Shown piece after piece: positions 8,913 through 18,006 of a DNA stretch of 64,000 nt. The stretch is taken from positions 62,001-126,000 of the forward strand of contig NZ_SOAG01000004.1 in the NCBI RefSeq assembly GCF_004364575.1, given 5' to 3'. The first letter of the stretch is position 1, and each line of letters begins with the position of its first letter. The stretch comes from Myroides indicus (GTDB lineage: Bacteria > Bacteroidota > Bacteroidia > Flavobacteriales > Flavobacteriaceae). The translations under genes were made by a program, and so were the position numbers. Below the pieces are notes generated by a model. The model did not search any database and was not told where the DNA came from. It saw only the letters and a program-made list of their open reading frames with translations.

Positions 8913-9854
8913 ATGAAAAAAAGTTTTATTGTACTTCTCTCAAGCCTCTTTTGGGTTATCAGTAGTTGTGCTGGAGACTCTTCTGTTACACCGGAAAAAA
9001 ATCCACCTGAAAAGGAAAACCCAACTCCTCCCGAAAAAGACGATGACAATCCCGATGACGGAGGAAATGACGATAACTTTTTTAAAATTCCAGCCGACCA
9101 GATTGCTTATTATAAAAGCGTTGACTTTTCTAAAACAGGATTAGAATTAAAATCACAGTTATCAAGTTTAATTACCACAACGCATACACAAAAACTTTCT
9201 TATACGCCGGGAGTTTGGGAAGCTATAAAAGCAACAGATTTAACGCCCGCAGGTAATGAAGTTTATTTGATATACGGAACGCCAAATACGAAAGACAAAC
9301 CCAGTCAAACAGAAAAATACGCCTATACTCGAGGTAAAAATAAAAACGGAGGGAATCCGGGAAATTGGAACCGGGAACACACTTACGCCCGAGCCAACGG
9401 AACGCCAAATCTGAAGAATTCCGACTCAGGAGCAAATACAGATGTACATCATTTAAGAGCGGCTGACGTGGCATTAAATAACGACAGAGGAAACCTCAAA
9501 TTTACTGACGGCAGTGGTATCGCGCAAAAAGTAAATTCCGGCTGGTATCCGGGTGATGAATGGAAAGGTGATGTTGCCCGAATGATGATGTATATGTACT
9601 TAAGATATCCCTCGCAGTGCCAACCCAAAAATAACGCAATCGGATCTGCCAACAGCATTGACCAAAATATGATTGATTTATTCTTAAATTGGAATGCTGA
9701 TGATCCGGTTTCAGATTTAGAGAAAAAACGCAATGAATATCACGGCAATAAAAACAATACATATGCACAGGGAAACCGCAATCCATTTATTGACAATCCC
9801 TATCTTGCCAATGTAATATGGGGAGGAAAAAAAGCTGAAAATAAATGGAAGTAA
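8913..9854 (+). CDS. Endonuclease I family lipoprotein (first of a tandem pair)
   Basis: 313 residues. A lipoprotein signal (MKKSFIVLLSSLFWVISSC) is followed by a low-complexity linker rich in Pro, Asp and Glu (about residues 20-55). The nuclease domain is of the EndA/endonuclease I class, with the His-Me-finger motif NREHTYARA and a downstream TDVHHLRAADVALNNDRGN block; the family cuts DNA non-specifically with Mg2+. The predicted location is cell-surface or periplasmic, suggesting nutrient nucleic acid degradation. A paralogue follows 23 bp downstream and its 3' third is almost identical in DNA sequence, which points to duplication or gene conversion. Confidence 0.87.
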   Translation: MKKSFIVLLSSLFWVISSCAGDSSVTPEKNPPEKENPTPPEKDDDNPDDGGNDDNFFKIPADQIAYYKSVDFSKTGLELKSQLSSLITTTHTQKLSYTPGVWEAIKATDLTPAGNEVYLIYGTPNTKDKPSQTEKYAYTRGKNKNGGNPGNWNREHTYARANGTPNLKNSDSGANTDVHHLRAADVALNNDRGNLKFTDGSGIAQKVNSGWYPGDEWKGDVARMMMYMYLRYPSQCQPKNNAIGSANSIDQNMIDLFLNWNADDPVSDLEKKRNEYHGNKNNTYAQGNRNPFIDNPYLANVIWGGKKAENKWK

Positions 9855-9877
9855 TCTTAAGGAAATAAAAAATTATC

Positions 9878-10885
9878 ATGAAAAAACTCAGTATATTATT
9901 TTTGTTTTTTATAAATCTACTGACTATTTCTTGTTCTAACAGCAGTACAAACGGTGACAATCCAATAACTCCTCCACCCACAATTCCTCCTCCCTCTGAA
10001 ATTGATACCTCACAAAATCCTTTATTAATTCCTGTTGAAAATAGTCAAATTGCCTATTACAAAGAAATTGATTTCAGCATTCGGGGTCTAAAATTGAAAA
10101 ATCAACTGTCTCTACTTTTAAAAAAGACGCATAAGCATCTCACTTATACACCTGATATTTGGGAAGCGAGCATGATTACAGATATTAATTCTGATAATCC
10201 AAAAGAAGTAATTTTAATATATGGCTGGGTAGATAAAACGGAGAAAGAAATTACTCAAAAAAGAACAATGAATAAAGAGCAACGCAATCACGGCGGGTTT
10301 AACGATGATAGAAGAAAAAATTTATGGGAACGTGAGCATGTTTTTGCGAAATCCTTAGCCGTACCCAAGTTAATTACCTATGGTTCGGATGAAGATAATA
10401 TGGGCTTGATCGCTGGAACAGATGCTCATAATCTGAGACCTGTTAATGGAGAATGGAATAACGTCAGAAGCAATAAAAAATTTATAGAAGGATCAGGTAA
10501 TTCAGGTAGCGTAAACGGGGGCTGGTATCCCGGAGATGAATGGAAAGGTGATGTTGCAAGAATGATGATGTATATGTTTGTCCGATATGGCAACCAATGC
10601 CGTCCTGATGTAATTGGAAAAGGTAAACAGATTATTAATGTAAATACCGGTGAAAGAGACGGTATGATTGATTTATTCTTAAAGTGGAACGCCGAAGATC
10701 CGGTTTCAGATTTAGAGAAAAGGCGCAATGAATATCACGGCAATAAAAACAATCAGTATGCCCAGGGAAACCGCAATCCTTTTATTGACAATCCTTATCT
10801 TGCGAATGCTATATGGGGAGCAGAACAGGAATACCGGGCAGAAAATCTTTGGACTACAAAAGAACAACACCATATCAAAAAATAA
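9878..10885 (+). CDS. Endonuclease I family lipoprotein (second of a tandem pair)
   Basis: 335 residues. A lipoprotein signal ending LLTISC and a Pro-rich linker (TPPPTIPPPSE) lead into an endonuclease I domain with WEREHVFAKS and GTDAHNLRPVNGEWNNVRSN. Here the dyad reads AHN where the upstream paralogue has HHL. The C-terminal ~100 residues are nearly the same as in the neighbour (GGWYPGDEWKGDVARMMMYM, then DPVSDLEKRRNEYHGNKNN). The two genes are 23 bp apart and probably one transcript, ended by the hairpin at 10879-10921. Confidence 0.87.
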   Translation: MKKLSILFLFFINLLTISCSNSSTNGDNPITPPPTIPPPSEIDTSQNPLLIPVENSQIAYYKEIDFSIRGLKLKNQLSLLLKKTHKHLTYTPDIWEASMITDINSDNPKEVILIYGWVDKTEKEITQKRTMNKEQRNHGGFNDDRRKNLWEREHVFAKSLAVPKLITYGSDEDNMGLIAGTDAHNLRPVNGEWNNVRSNKKFIEGSGNSGSVNGGWYPGDEWKGDVARMMMYMFVRYGNQCRPDVIGKGKQIINVNTGERDGMIDLFLKWNAEDPVSDLEKRRNEYHGNKNNQYAQGNRNPFIDNPYLANAIWGAEQEYRAENLWTTKEQHHIKK

Positions 10886-10921
10886 CCAAAGACTACAATG
10901 CATCTTTGGTTATTTTTTTAT
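10879..10921. terminator. Shared terminator of the endonuclease pair and the convergent hydroxylase gene
   Basis: Arms AATAACCAAAGA and TCTTTGGTTATT form a 12-bp stem with T-runs on the plus strand and A-runs on the other side. The stop codons of both genes (10885 and 10910) lie inside it. Confidence 0.8.
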
Positions 10922-11584
10922 TTTCTTTTCGAACATCAATTCCTTTACTTTAGCTTTATCTTCTTTTTCTTTGGTTAGGTCAAATGCTGTTCCAAATATA
11001 TGATCCCAAAAAATATTACTTACACCAAATCCCAAACTTTCATTTTTATAATGATGCAAATGATGGTTTCGCCATAAGGGCTTCATGAATTTAAATGGGG
11101 GTGCAAAAGCATGAATTGCATAATGCATAGAAGCATAGAGTAAGTAACCTATTATAAAACCCGGAAAAAAACCAAACACATAACTCCCCAACAGCACGTA
11201 TTGTAAGACGAATAAAAAGGATGCTAAAATAACACTAGGCAAAGGAGGCATAAATAAACGCTGCCTATCCCGGGGATAATGATGATGATTTCCATGCATA
11301 ACATAAGCTATTCGCTGTAGTTTTGGATTATCGCTAATCAAATGAAAAACATATCGATGTGCCAGATATTCAAAAAAAGTCCAAAAAAATACACCTGACA
11401 AAAACAATAACAGAAGGGAAGTTAAACTTAATAGATAATTTACGTGTCCGATATAAATCAGATATGACAAAATAGGAATATACATCCCCCATATAACCGC
11501 AGGATGACCCTTTGTTAAAAATTCTAACACCGGATTTTTAAACAATCTTGCTTGTCCTTTATTATTAATCTTATCAAACTTCAT
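10910..11584 (-). CDS. Fatty acid hydroxylase / sterol desaturase family membrane protein
   Basis: A 224-residue di-iron membrane oxygenase with three to four transmembrane helices. Histidine clusters mark the metal site: HRYVFH, MHGNHHHYPRD, HYAIH and RNHHLHHYK. This spacing is that of the fatty acid 2-hydroxylase branch, which fits the hydroxy fatty acids of sphingolipid-like and amino lipids in Bacteroidota; the substrate is not proven. It lies 34 bp downstream of the fabH-like gene on the same strand, so both could serve lipid synthesis from one transcript. Confidence 0.85.
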   Translation of the reverse strand: MKFDKINNKGQARLFKNPVLEFLTKGHPAVIWGMYIPILSYLIYIGHVNYLLSLTSLLLLFLSGVFFWTFFEYLAHRYVFHLISDNPKLQRIAYVMHGNHHHYPRDRQRLFMPPLPSVILASFLFVLQYVLLGSYVFGFFPGFIIGYLLYASMHYAIHAFAPPFKFMKPLWRNHHLHHYKNESLGFGVSNIFWDHIFGTAFDLTKEKEDKAKVKELMFEKKIKK

Positions 11585-11618
11585 CTGCCATCAAATTTAT
11601 TAACCTTTTTACTGCAAA

Positions 11619-12626
11619 TTACCAGCGTAATACAACACTTCCCCAAGTAAATCCACTTCCAAAAGCAGCCAGAACTACCAAATCGCTTTTTTTAATCTTT
11701 CCTTGCTCCCATGCTTCTGTCAAAGCAATCGGTATAGAAGCAGCTGTTGTGTTACCGTATTTTTGAATATTATTAAAAACCTGATCATCTCTTAAAGCAA
11801 ATTTTTGCTGAATAAACTGCGAAATCCGCAAATTTGCCTGATGGGGAATTAACATGTCTATATCCGAAACTTGTAAACCGTTAGCTTCCAACCCCTCCTG
11901 AATTACTTCGCTAAAACGCAATACTGCATTTTTAAACACATATTGACCGTTCATATAAGGCATATAACTCAAGTCATCGGGATTGTTATCTTTTAGAATA
12001 TCCGTTACCCAACGTCCTCCCATCCCCGGAGCAATTAAAGCCAATTCTTCAGCGTGTTCTCCTTCGGAATGTAAATGGGTCGACAAAATTCCTGATGTTT
12101 CATCTGTTGATCGAGACACTACTGCAGCTCCGGCTCCATCGCCAAAAATCACAGAAACATTTCTTCCTCTCGTTGTCATATCGAGTCCCGCTGAATGAAC
12201 CTCAGACCCCACTACTAAGATATTTTTATACATTCCGGTCTTAATATACTGATCAGCAATGGACAATGCATATATAAATCCTGAACACTGGTTTCTGATA
12301 TCTAATGCCCCCACAGTATTTAATCCTAATTCTCTCTGCAATAAAACACCCGGACCCGGGAAATAATAATCCGGACTAAGTGTAGCAAATACAACAAAAT
12401 CAATATCTTTAGCCTCTACTCCTGCTCTCTTCATCGCAATTATAGAAGCTTTTACTCCCATACCAGACGTTGTATCTTCTTGTAGTTTAGTATGTCTTCT
12501 TTCGTGAATACCTGTCCTTTCTACAATCCACTCGTCATTAGTATCCATAATTTTAGCAAGATCGTGATTAGTAACAACATTTTCAGGTACGTAATACCCC
12601 AGACCTGAGATTTGAGATCTAAACAT
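11619..12626 (-). CDS. fabH: 3-oxoacyl-ACP synthase III (KAS III)
   Basis: A 335-residue FabH-type ketosynthase that condenses an acyl-CoA starter with malonyl-ACP. The catalytic triad is visible: Cys in RNQCSGFIYALS, His in LIPHQANLRI and Asn in YGNTTAASIP. Length and start (MFRSQISGLGYYVPENV) fit the family. Flavobacteria often carry more than one KAS III for branched or unusual starters, so this copy may not be the housekeeping one. A well-placed promoter lies at 12652-12681. Confidence 0.92.
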   Translation of the reverse strand: MFRSQISGLGYYVPENVVTNHDLAKIMDTNDEWIVERTGIHERRHTKLQEDTTSGMGVKASIIAMKRAGVEAKDIDFVVFATLSPDYYFPGPGVLLQRELGLNTVGALDIRNQCSGFIYALSIADQYIKTGMYKNILVVGSEVHSAGLDMTTRGRNVSVIFGDGAGAAVVSRSTDETSGILSTHLHSEGEHAEELALIAPGMGGRWVTDILKDNNPDDLSYMPYMNGQYVFKNAVLRFSEVIQEGLEANGLQVSDIDMLIPHQANLRISQFIQQKFALRDDQVFNNIQKYGNTTAASIPIALTEAWEQGKIKKSDLVVLAAFGSGFTWGSVVLRW

Positions 12627-12651
12627 TTTGTGAATTTTTATATACTACAAA

Positions 12652-12681
12652 CAAAAATACATTATAAAAATAATTTTTCAA
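12652..12681 (-). promoter_or_regulatory. Promoter of the fabH-like gene
   Basis: On the minus strand TTG (12679-12681) is followed after 19 bp by TATTTTTG (12652-12659), a full match to the Bacteroidota consensus. The start codon follows about 25 bases downstream. Confidence 0.65.
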
Positions 12682-12768
12682 AAAATTAAAATATTCACAA
12701 AACGAGTAAACTCCCTCCCAGTGCCAAAAAATATATTATCTTGCTTTTTTAAACTAAGTTAATTTATA

Positions 12769-15186
12769 ATGAGAATTTTAAAAACTACTTTGTTATCTCT
12801 TTTTTTGATTACTTCTATGTACGCACAAGAAAACATAACCTATCAAAAGCCCTCTCCCGAAATTTTGCAATTAGCTGAATTTGAGAGAGCCCCCTCAGTA
12901 ACCATTGATGATAAAATGGAATACATGTTATTGAGTTATCGCAGTACCTACAAAACACTTCAAGATCTTAATCTGGAAGAAATGAGATTAGGAGGTTTAC
13001 GCATAGATATAAACACCAATATTTCCAGTACAATTACTTACATTAATAATTTGAAGGTGAGAAAAGTAAAGGATCGCGACGAAATTCAAGTTAAAGGACT
13101 GCCTGAAAATGCAAGAATCACCTATCTGACCTGGTCTCCGGATCAATCTAAAATTGCTTTTACAAATACAGCTTCCACTGGAGTAGAACTTTGGATAGTA
13201 GATATCAAAAGCGCACAGGCAATTCAGCTATCCGATGCTGTTTTAAATGCTAACCTGGGCAATCCCATCACGTGGTTTAAAGACAGCCAGCATATTTTAG
13301 CAAATGTAATTCCCGCAAACCGCCCTGCACTCATCGACACAAAAAAACAACTTCCTAACGGTCCTATAGTATCCGTTGGAGAAGAAGGTGTTGTATCTCA
13401 AAACAGAACTTATCAGGATTTGCTAAAAAATAAAACAGATGAAGCTAATTTTGAAACTTTGGTAACATCTGAATTATATTCTTTTGATTTAAAAGGAAAT
13501 AAAACCCTATTTAAAAAAGCAGCAATGTATGCGAGCGAAACTTTTTCTCCCGATGGTGAATATCTAATGATTACAACTTTACAAAAGCCATTTTCATACT
13601 TAGTTCCGCTTAGCCGGTTTCCTATGCTGACCAACGTTTATGACAACAAGGGAAATCTGGTAAAGGAAGTAAATAACATTGCTTTAAACGAAATTATGCC
13701 TAAGGGGTTTATGGCTGTCAGAGAAGGTAAAAGAAATATGGCGTGGAGAGCTGATTTACCTGCCAGTTTATATTTTACAGAAGCATTGGACGGAGGAGAT
13801 CCTGCTCGTGAAGCCGAATACAGGGACGAAGTCTATACTTGGGATGCTCCTTTTAACAATAAACCAAAACCAATAGTAAAACTGACTCAACGGTTTGGAG
13901 GAGTTATTTGGGGAAATAACGATATAGCCATCATTAAAGACCAGTGGTATGACACCCGGAATATCAGGTCATTTTTAATTAATCCTTCAAAGTTTAATGG
14001 TACTCCTACAAAAATTGAGGACAGAAATTTTCAGGATGTATACAGTGATCCGGGAAATTTTGAAACTAAACGAAATGATTATGGTCGCTATGTGTTAGCT
14101 ATTGATAACAATAAAATGTATTTAATAGGTGATGGATACTCAGAAAAAGGACAATTTCCTTTCATTGATGAATTTGATGTAAGAACTTTAAAAACAAAAA
14201 GATTATATCAATCTGCTTATATAGATAAAAAAGAAACGATCCAATCAATAGAAGATATAAAAAAAGGAATCGTTTTAGTCTCTATCCAGTCACCAACAGA
14301 GTACCCTAATTACTATTTTAGAAATATCAAAAGCAAAAAAGGATTACAGCAAATTACGTTTAACAAAAATCCTTTCGAAAGTTTAAACGGCGTGTATAAA
14401 GAAGTAATCAAATACAAACGAGAAGACGGATTAGAGCTTTCAGGAACGCTTTATCTGCCAGCTGATTACAATAGAAAAACAAAAACAGAAAAACTGCCTT
14501 TATTAATCTGGGCTTACCCTACAGAATATAAAGATAAAAACAGCGCCGGGCAGGTAACTTCAAATCCCAATGAATTTACATTTCCGTATTACGGTTCTTT
14601 TGTGTACTGGGTTGCCAAAGGGTATGCTGTTTTAGACGATGCGGCTTTTCCGATTGTAGGTGAAGGAGAAGAAGAACCTAATGATACTTATATTACCCAA
14701 TTAGTAGCAAACGGAAGAGCTGCTATTGATGCAGTTGATGCTTTAGGGTACATTGATCGCACAAAAGTAGGTGTAGGCGGACATTCATACGGTGCATTCA
14801 TGACCGCTAATCTTTTAACTCATTCCGATTTATTTAAGGTAGGTATTGCCCGAAGCGGTGCTTATAACCGTACTTTAACTCCTTTTGGTTTTCAAACCGA
14901 GCAGCGCAACTACTGGGAAGTACCTGATGTGTACAATACCATGTCTCCATTCATGAATGCAGACAAAATGAAAACGCCGATGCTGCTAGTTCACGGAGAG
15001 GCAGATAATAACCCCGGGACTTTTACCCTGCAAACCGAGCGCTATTTTCAAGCGTTAAAGGGATTGGGAGCACCAGTGCGTATGGTTATTTTATCTAAGG
15101 AAAGCCACGGGTATGTAGCCAAAGAAAATATACTGCACTTACTTTGGGAGCAAGAGCAGTTTTTAGACAAATATCTAAAAGAATAA
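12769..15186 (+). CDS. Secreted S9 family prolyl oligopeptidase-like peptidase
   Basis: 805 residues with a signal peptide (MRILKTTLLSLFLITSMYAQ). The middle part has propeller-type segments (TWSPDQSKIAFTNTA). The C-terminal alpha/beta-hydrolase domain has Ser in GGHSYGAFMTANLL, Asp in HGEADNNPGTF and His in ESHGYVAKEN. This matches S9 peptidases such as dipeptidyl or glutamyl aminopeptidases, which clip short peptides in the periplasm. The subfamily is not certain. It is transcribed alone, and a hairpin follows the stop. Confidence 0.9.
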   Translation: MRILKTTLLSLFLITSMYAQENITYQKPSPEILQLAEFERAPSVTIDDKMEYMLLSYRSTYKTLQDLNLEEMRLGGLRIDINTNISSTITYINNLKVRKVKDRDEIQVKGLPENARITYLTWSPDQSKIAFTNTASTGVELWIVDIKSAQAIQLSDAVLNANLGNPITWFKDSQHILANVIPANRPALIDTKKQLPNGPIVSVGEEGVVSQNRTYQDLLKNKTDEANFETLVTSELYSFDLKGNKTLFKKAAMYASETFSPDGEYLMITTLQKPFSYLVPLSRFPMLTNVYDNKGNLVKEVNNIALNEIMPKGFMAVREGKRNMAWRADLPASLYFTEALDGGDPAREAEYRDEVYTWDAPFNNKPKPIVKLTQRFGGVIWGNNDIAIIKDQWYDTRNIRSFLINPSKFNGTPTKIEDRNFQDVYSDPGNFETKRNDYGRYVLAIDNNKMYLIGDGYSEKGQFPFIDEFDVRTLKTKRLYQSAYIDKKETIQSIEDIKKGIVLVSIQSPTEYPNYYFRNIKSKKGLQQITFNKNPFESLNGVYKEVIKYKREDGLELSGTLYLPADYNRKTKTEKLPLLIWAYPTEYKDKNSAGQVTSNPNEFTFPYYGSFVYWVAKGYAVLDDAAFPIVGEGEEEPNDTYITQLVANGRAAIDAVDALGYIDRTKVGVGGHSYGAFMTANLLTHSDLFKVGIARSGAYNRTLTPFGFQTEQRNYWEVPDVYNTMSPFMNADKMKTPMLLVHGEADNNPGTFTLQTERYFQALKGLGAPVRMVILSKESHGYVAKENILHLLWEQEQFLDKYLKE

Positions 15187-15195
15187 ATGAAAAAT

Positions 15196-15226
15196 AAAAG
15201 ACTGGTTCAAAACGAACTGGTCTTTT
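15196..15226 (+). terminator. Terminator after the S9 peptidase gene
   Basis: Arms AAAAGACTGGTTC and GAACTGGTCTTTT pair with two G-T wobbles around a short AAAAC loop, followed by a T-rich tract. It begins 9 bases past the stop codon. Confidence 0.7.
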
Positions 15227-15262
15227 CTTCTTTTCCTCTTCTTCCTGATATATTTTCTAATT

Positions 15263-16225
15263 TTACTGGTATTTTTTTAGTGCCAGCTTTACGTTTGCAC
15301 CCGGTTTTATTTCAAGTGGATGAGCAAAGTAAATTGTGCGGCTGTTTTTATATTTGGCTTGTAACAGATAGCCATCTCCCTTAAAATAGCACTCCTCTAC
15401 TTCTACTTCTAGCACGCCCTTTTGTTTTGAGATCATCAATTGATGGGGATATAACAACAATATTTCATCATTTTTTGTATCAGGAGTAAAATCTGAAATA
15501 TACAATTCATTTACCTCTCCAAATAACGAAGCTACATATACATCAGAGGGAAATTCGTAAACCTCCTGTGTATCTCCTGCGTCTATTATCCTTCCGTCTT
15601 TGAGTACAATTGTTTCATCAGCAAAGCCTAAAACATCCATACTGTCATGGGTAGCTATAATACAGCTTATTCCTTTTTGTTTTAAATAAGAGAATACTTT
15701 TCTTCTAAGTGTACTTTTCCTTGAATAATCAATATGACTAAAAGGTTCATCCAACAGTAATAATTCAGGTTCGGATGCCAGTGCACGTGCAAGAGCTACC
15801 CGCTGTTGCTGTCCACCACTCAGGTATTTTACCTTCATATCGGCAAAACTTTCTAAATCAACCAAATGAAGCAATTCATTTATCCGTTGTTCTTTTTGTT
15901 TGGGATAAAAATTAGACAAGTATTTTCCTATATTTTCAGCGACTGTTGTATAGGGCATTAAGTCAAAATCCTGTGCCAAATAACGCATACTATCTACTCC
16001 CGGAACCAGATTATGTGCCGGACCTAATACTTGTTTATTATTCCACAGAATTTCTCCGTTATCCAAATCATAAAGTCCATAGATGAGCTTTAGCAAAGTA
16101 CTTTTTCCACACCCACTTTCACCCAGTAGCGCTACATTTTTTCCTTTTTCAACTATCCAATCTATATCTTTTATTGTGATATCGTTTGGAGTATAACTAA
16201 ATGATATATTTTTAAGTAAAAGCAT
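15263..16225 (-). CDS. ABC transporter ATP-binding protein, orphan
   Basis: A 320-residue ATPase with Walker A GESGCGKST, Q-loop YLAQDFDL, signature LSGGQQQRVALARAL, Walker B LLLLDEPF and H-loop IIATHD. About 85 residues follow the ATPase core and resemble the regulatory/TOBE region of PotA/FbpC-type importers (polyamine, Fe3+ or sugar uptake). No permease or binding protein lies nearby, so the substrate is open and its partners must be encoded elsewhere, if it has any. It ends close to the convergent S9 terminator. Confidence 0.82.
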   Translation of the reverse strand: MLLLKNISFSYTPNDITIKDIDWIVEKGKNVALLGESGCGKSTLLKLIYGLYDLDNGEILWNNKQVLGPAHNLVPGVDSMRYLAQDFDLMPYTTVAENIGKYLSNFYPKQKEQRINELLHLVDLESFADMKVKYLSGGQQQRVALARALASEPELLLLDEPFSHIDYSRKSTLRRKVFSYLKQKGISCIIATHDSMDVLGFADETIVLKDGRIIDAGDTQEVYEFPSDVYVASLFGEVNELYISDFTPDTKNDEILLLYPHQLMISKQKGVLEVEVEECYFKGDGYLLQAKYKNSRTIYFAHPLEIKPGANVKLALKKYQ

Positions 16226-16287
16226 TTATTTGTTTTAACAGTTACAAAGATAACAATATAGCCTTCGTACATCAAAATTACCCTCAA

Positions 16288-16315
16288 CAAAAAAGCCGCT
16301 TATTAGCAGCTTTTG
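16288..16315 (-). terminator. Terminator after trxB
   Basis: A short hairpin (AAAAGCCGC and GCAGCTTTT with one G-T wobble) is followed on the minus strand by a T-run, 16 bases past the trxB stop codon. Confidence 0.65.
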
Positions 16316-16330
16316 AAATAGTTTATTATC

Positions 16331-17272
16331 TTATTTTGAGGCCAAATAGCGCTCGGCATCTAAAGCGGCAATACATCCCGAACCTGCGGCAGATATCGCC
16401 TGTCTGTAATCTTTATCCTGAACGTCTCCACAAGCAAAAACCCCCGGAATGTTAGTTATAGAAGTCTTTCCTTCTGTTATTAAATATCCTGTTTCATCCA
16501 TAGTTAGCTGTCCTGCAAAAATATCAGTATTAGGTTTATGTCCGATTGCAACAAAAAAGCCGGTTGCTTCAATATCTTTAAATTCCTGCGTAATTCTGTT
16601 TTTCACTCTTACTCCTGTAACTACTTGTCCATCACCCAAAACTTCTTCAGTTTCAGTGTTCATTAGTATCTCAATATTTGGTGTTTGTTTTACACGTTCT
16701 TCCATAATTTTAGAAGCTCTGAATTTATCACTTCTAACCAACATGGTTACTTTTTTACACAACTTAGACAAATAATGTGCTTCTTCGCAAGCAGAATCTC
16801 CTGCTCCTACAATTACTACCTCCTGATTTCTGTAAAAGAAACCATCACAAACTGCACAAGCAGAAACTCCTCCACCTACCTGCAAATATTTTTGCTCAGA
16901 CGGCAAACCTAAATATTTTGCTGTAGCTCCTGTTGAAATAATTACTGTTTCTGCTTCTATTTCAGTAGTTTCATTAACCCATATTTTTTTTATTTCACCA
17001 GAAAGGTCAACTTTAGTAACCCAACCGTCACGTACTTCCGTTCCAAAACGTTGAGCTTGCGCCTGAAACTGCATCATCATTTCGGGTCCGGTTACTCCGT
17101 CAGGATATCCCGGAAAGTTTTCAACATCATTAGTAGTAGTCAACTGTCCTCCTGGCTGCATCCCTTGGTATAATACAGGATTCATATTAGCTCTTGCGGC
17201 GTATATTGCAGCTGTATACCCGGCAGGTCCAGAACCTATAATCAAACATTTTACTCTTTCTATACTAGACAT
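16331..17272 (-). CDS. trxB: Thioredoxin reductase
   Basis: A 313-residue flavoprotein that passes electrons from NADPH to thioredoxin. The FAD site GSGPAGYTAAIYAARA is near residue 14, the redox motif CAVCDGFF near 140, the NADPH-binding VVIVGAGDSACEEA near 155, and the C-terminal FAD motif ACGDVQDKDYRQA near 285. I chose the ATG at 17272 (MSSIERVK); an in-frame ATG two codons upstream is also possible. A -7 element TATTTTTG lies at 17295-17302. The peroxiredoxin/thioredoxin block at 51-53 kb would draw on this enzyme. Confidence 0.95.
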   Translation of the reverse strand: MSSIERVKCLIIGSGPAGYTAAIYAARANMNPVLYQGMQPGGQLTTTNDVENFPGYPDGVTGPEMMMQFQAQAQRFGTEVRDGWVTKVDLSGEIKKIWVNETTEIEAETVIISTGATAKYLGLPSEQKYLQVGGGVSACAVCDGFFYRNQEVVIVGAGDSACEEAHYLSKLCKKVTMLVRSDKFRASKIMEERVKQTPNIEILMNTETEEVLGDGQVVTGVRVKNRITQEFKDIEATGFFVAIGHKPNTDIFAGQLTMDETGYLITEGKTSITNIPGVFACGDVQDKDYRQAISAAGSGCIAALDAERYLASK

Positions 17273-17382
17273 ATTCAATATTATTATTTGTAAACAAAAA
17301 TACTTTTTTTATTCTATCTGCCTAAGTGATTTTAATTTAAAAACTCAATTAGGAAATAATTTTTATTTATTGTCAAAAATAT

Positions 17383-17412
17383 TTGTTAGAGAGAAAAATG
17401 TATTTATATTTG
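17383..17412 (+). promoter_or_regulatory. Promoter of tRNA-Pro
   Basis: TTG at 17383-17385, 19 bp, then TATATTTG at 17405-17412. The sequence after the -7 element (GCACTCGCAA) is the same as that ahead of tRNA-Ser at 59194-59202 and is GC-rich for this genome. Confidence 0.75.
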
Positions 17413-17437
17413 CACTCGCAAAGACAAAATAGGTCAG

Positions 17438-17512
17438 CGGGGTGTAGCGTAGCCCGGTCATCGCGCCTGGTTTGGGACCAGGAGGTCGCAGGTTCGAATC
17501 CTGCCACCCCGA
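17438..17512 (+). tRNA. tRNA-Pro (anticodon TGG)
   Basis: A 7-bp acceptor stem (CGGGGTG with CACCCCG), a D arm, the anticodon stem CCTGG/CCAGG around TTTGGGA (anticodon TGG) and the T-loop GGTTCGAATCC are all present, giving a 75-nt cloverleaf. No CCA is encoded. The gene is followed by remnants of an integrative element, so its 3' end is the likely old attachment site. Confidence 0.95.
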
Positions 17513-17536
17513 CTTTTTCGGCATCAGAATGTGTCT

Positions 17537-17575
17537 AAATCCGTAAGTATCAATTACTTACGGATTTTTTTATTT
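17537..17575 (+). terminator. Terminator downstream of tRNA-Pro
   Basis: A perfect 13-bp stem (17537-17549 with 17555-17567, core ATCCGTAAGTA) with a 5-nt loop and a T7 run. Confidence 0.85.
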
Positions 17576-17612
17576 TTAAATATATCATAATAATCCATTG
17601 TAAATCAATCTA

Positions 17613-17757
17613 AATGTGAGCTATTAGGTGAGCTATTTTTAAAAGGTAAATTAGCTCACCGAATCAAGTTTAACTAATTGTATTTCAATAAATTAAATAC
17701 AATTTATTTTAGTTTAATTCAGTGCTTTTTGGTCTTGTTTGAGTACTATTCAGGTGA
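17613..17757. repeat. GTGAGC repeats, candidate integrase arm-type sites
   Basis: GTGAGCTATT occurs at 17616-17625 and 17628-17637. An inverted partial copy (TTAGCTCACC) lies at 17651-17660, and a weaker GGTGAG lies near 17752. They fall between tRNA-Pro and the integrase fragment, where tyrosine recombinases of integrative elements bind DNA. Binding has not been shown. Confidence 0.45.
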
Positions 17758-17811
17758 GTAGTTTTTTAAAACCATATCAAAACAGTTCGGTTAACATTAA
17801 AATAGATTGAT

Positions 17812-18006
17812 ATGAAAACAAAAAACACATTTGGAATACACTTCATTATACGTGTTTCTAATTCAAACAAAACAGTCCCATCCCTTATATACGCAAGGAT
17901 AACGGTAAATGGGCAACGAACAGAAATTTCTTTAAAACTAAAAATATCCCCTAATTCTTGGGATAACATTAAAGGAAAAGCAAAAGGAAAAAGAGCTGGA
18001 CACTAA
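17812..18006 (+). pseudogene. N-terminal fragment of a tyrosine recombinase (integrase)
   Basis: 64 codons that match the arm-DNA-binding start of Bacteroidota integrases (FGIHFIIRVSN, then YARITVNGQRTEISLKLKIS). A full family member has about 400 residues; here a stop at 18004-18006 cuts it off, and no core or catalytic domain (R..HxxR..Y) follows. Directly behind it, in the same frame, relaxase-like sequence begins, so a deletion seems to have fused the front of the integrase gene to the back of a mobilization gene. Confidence 0.7.
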
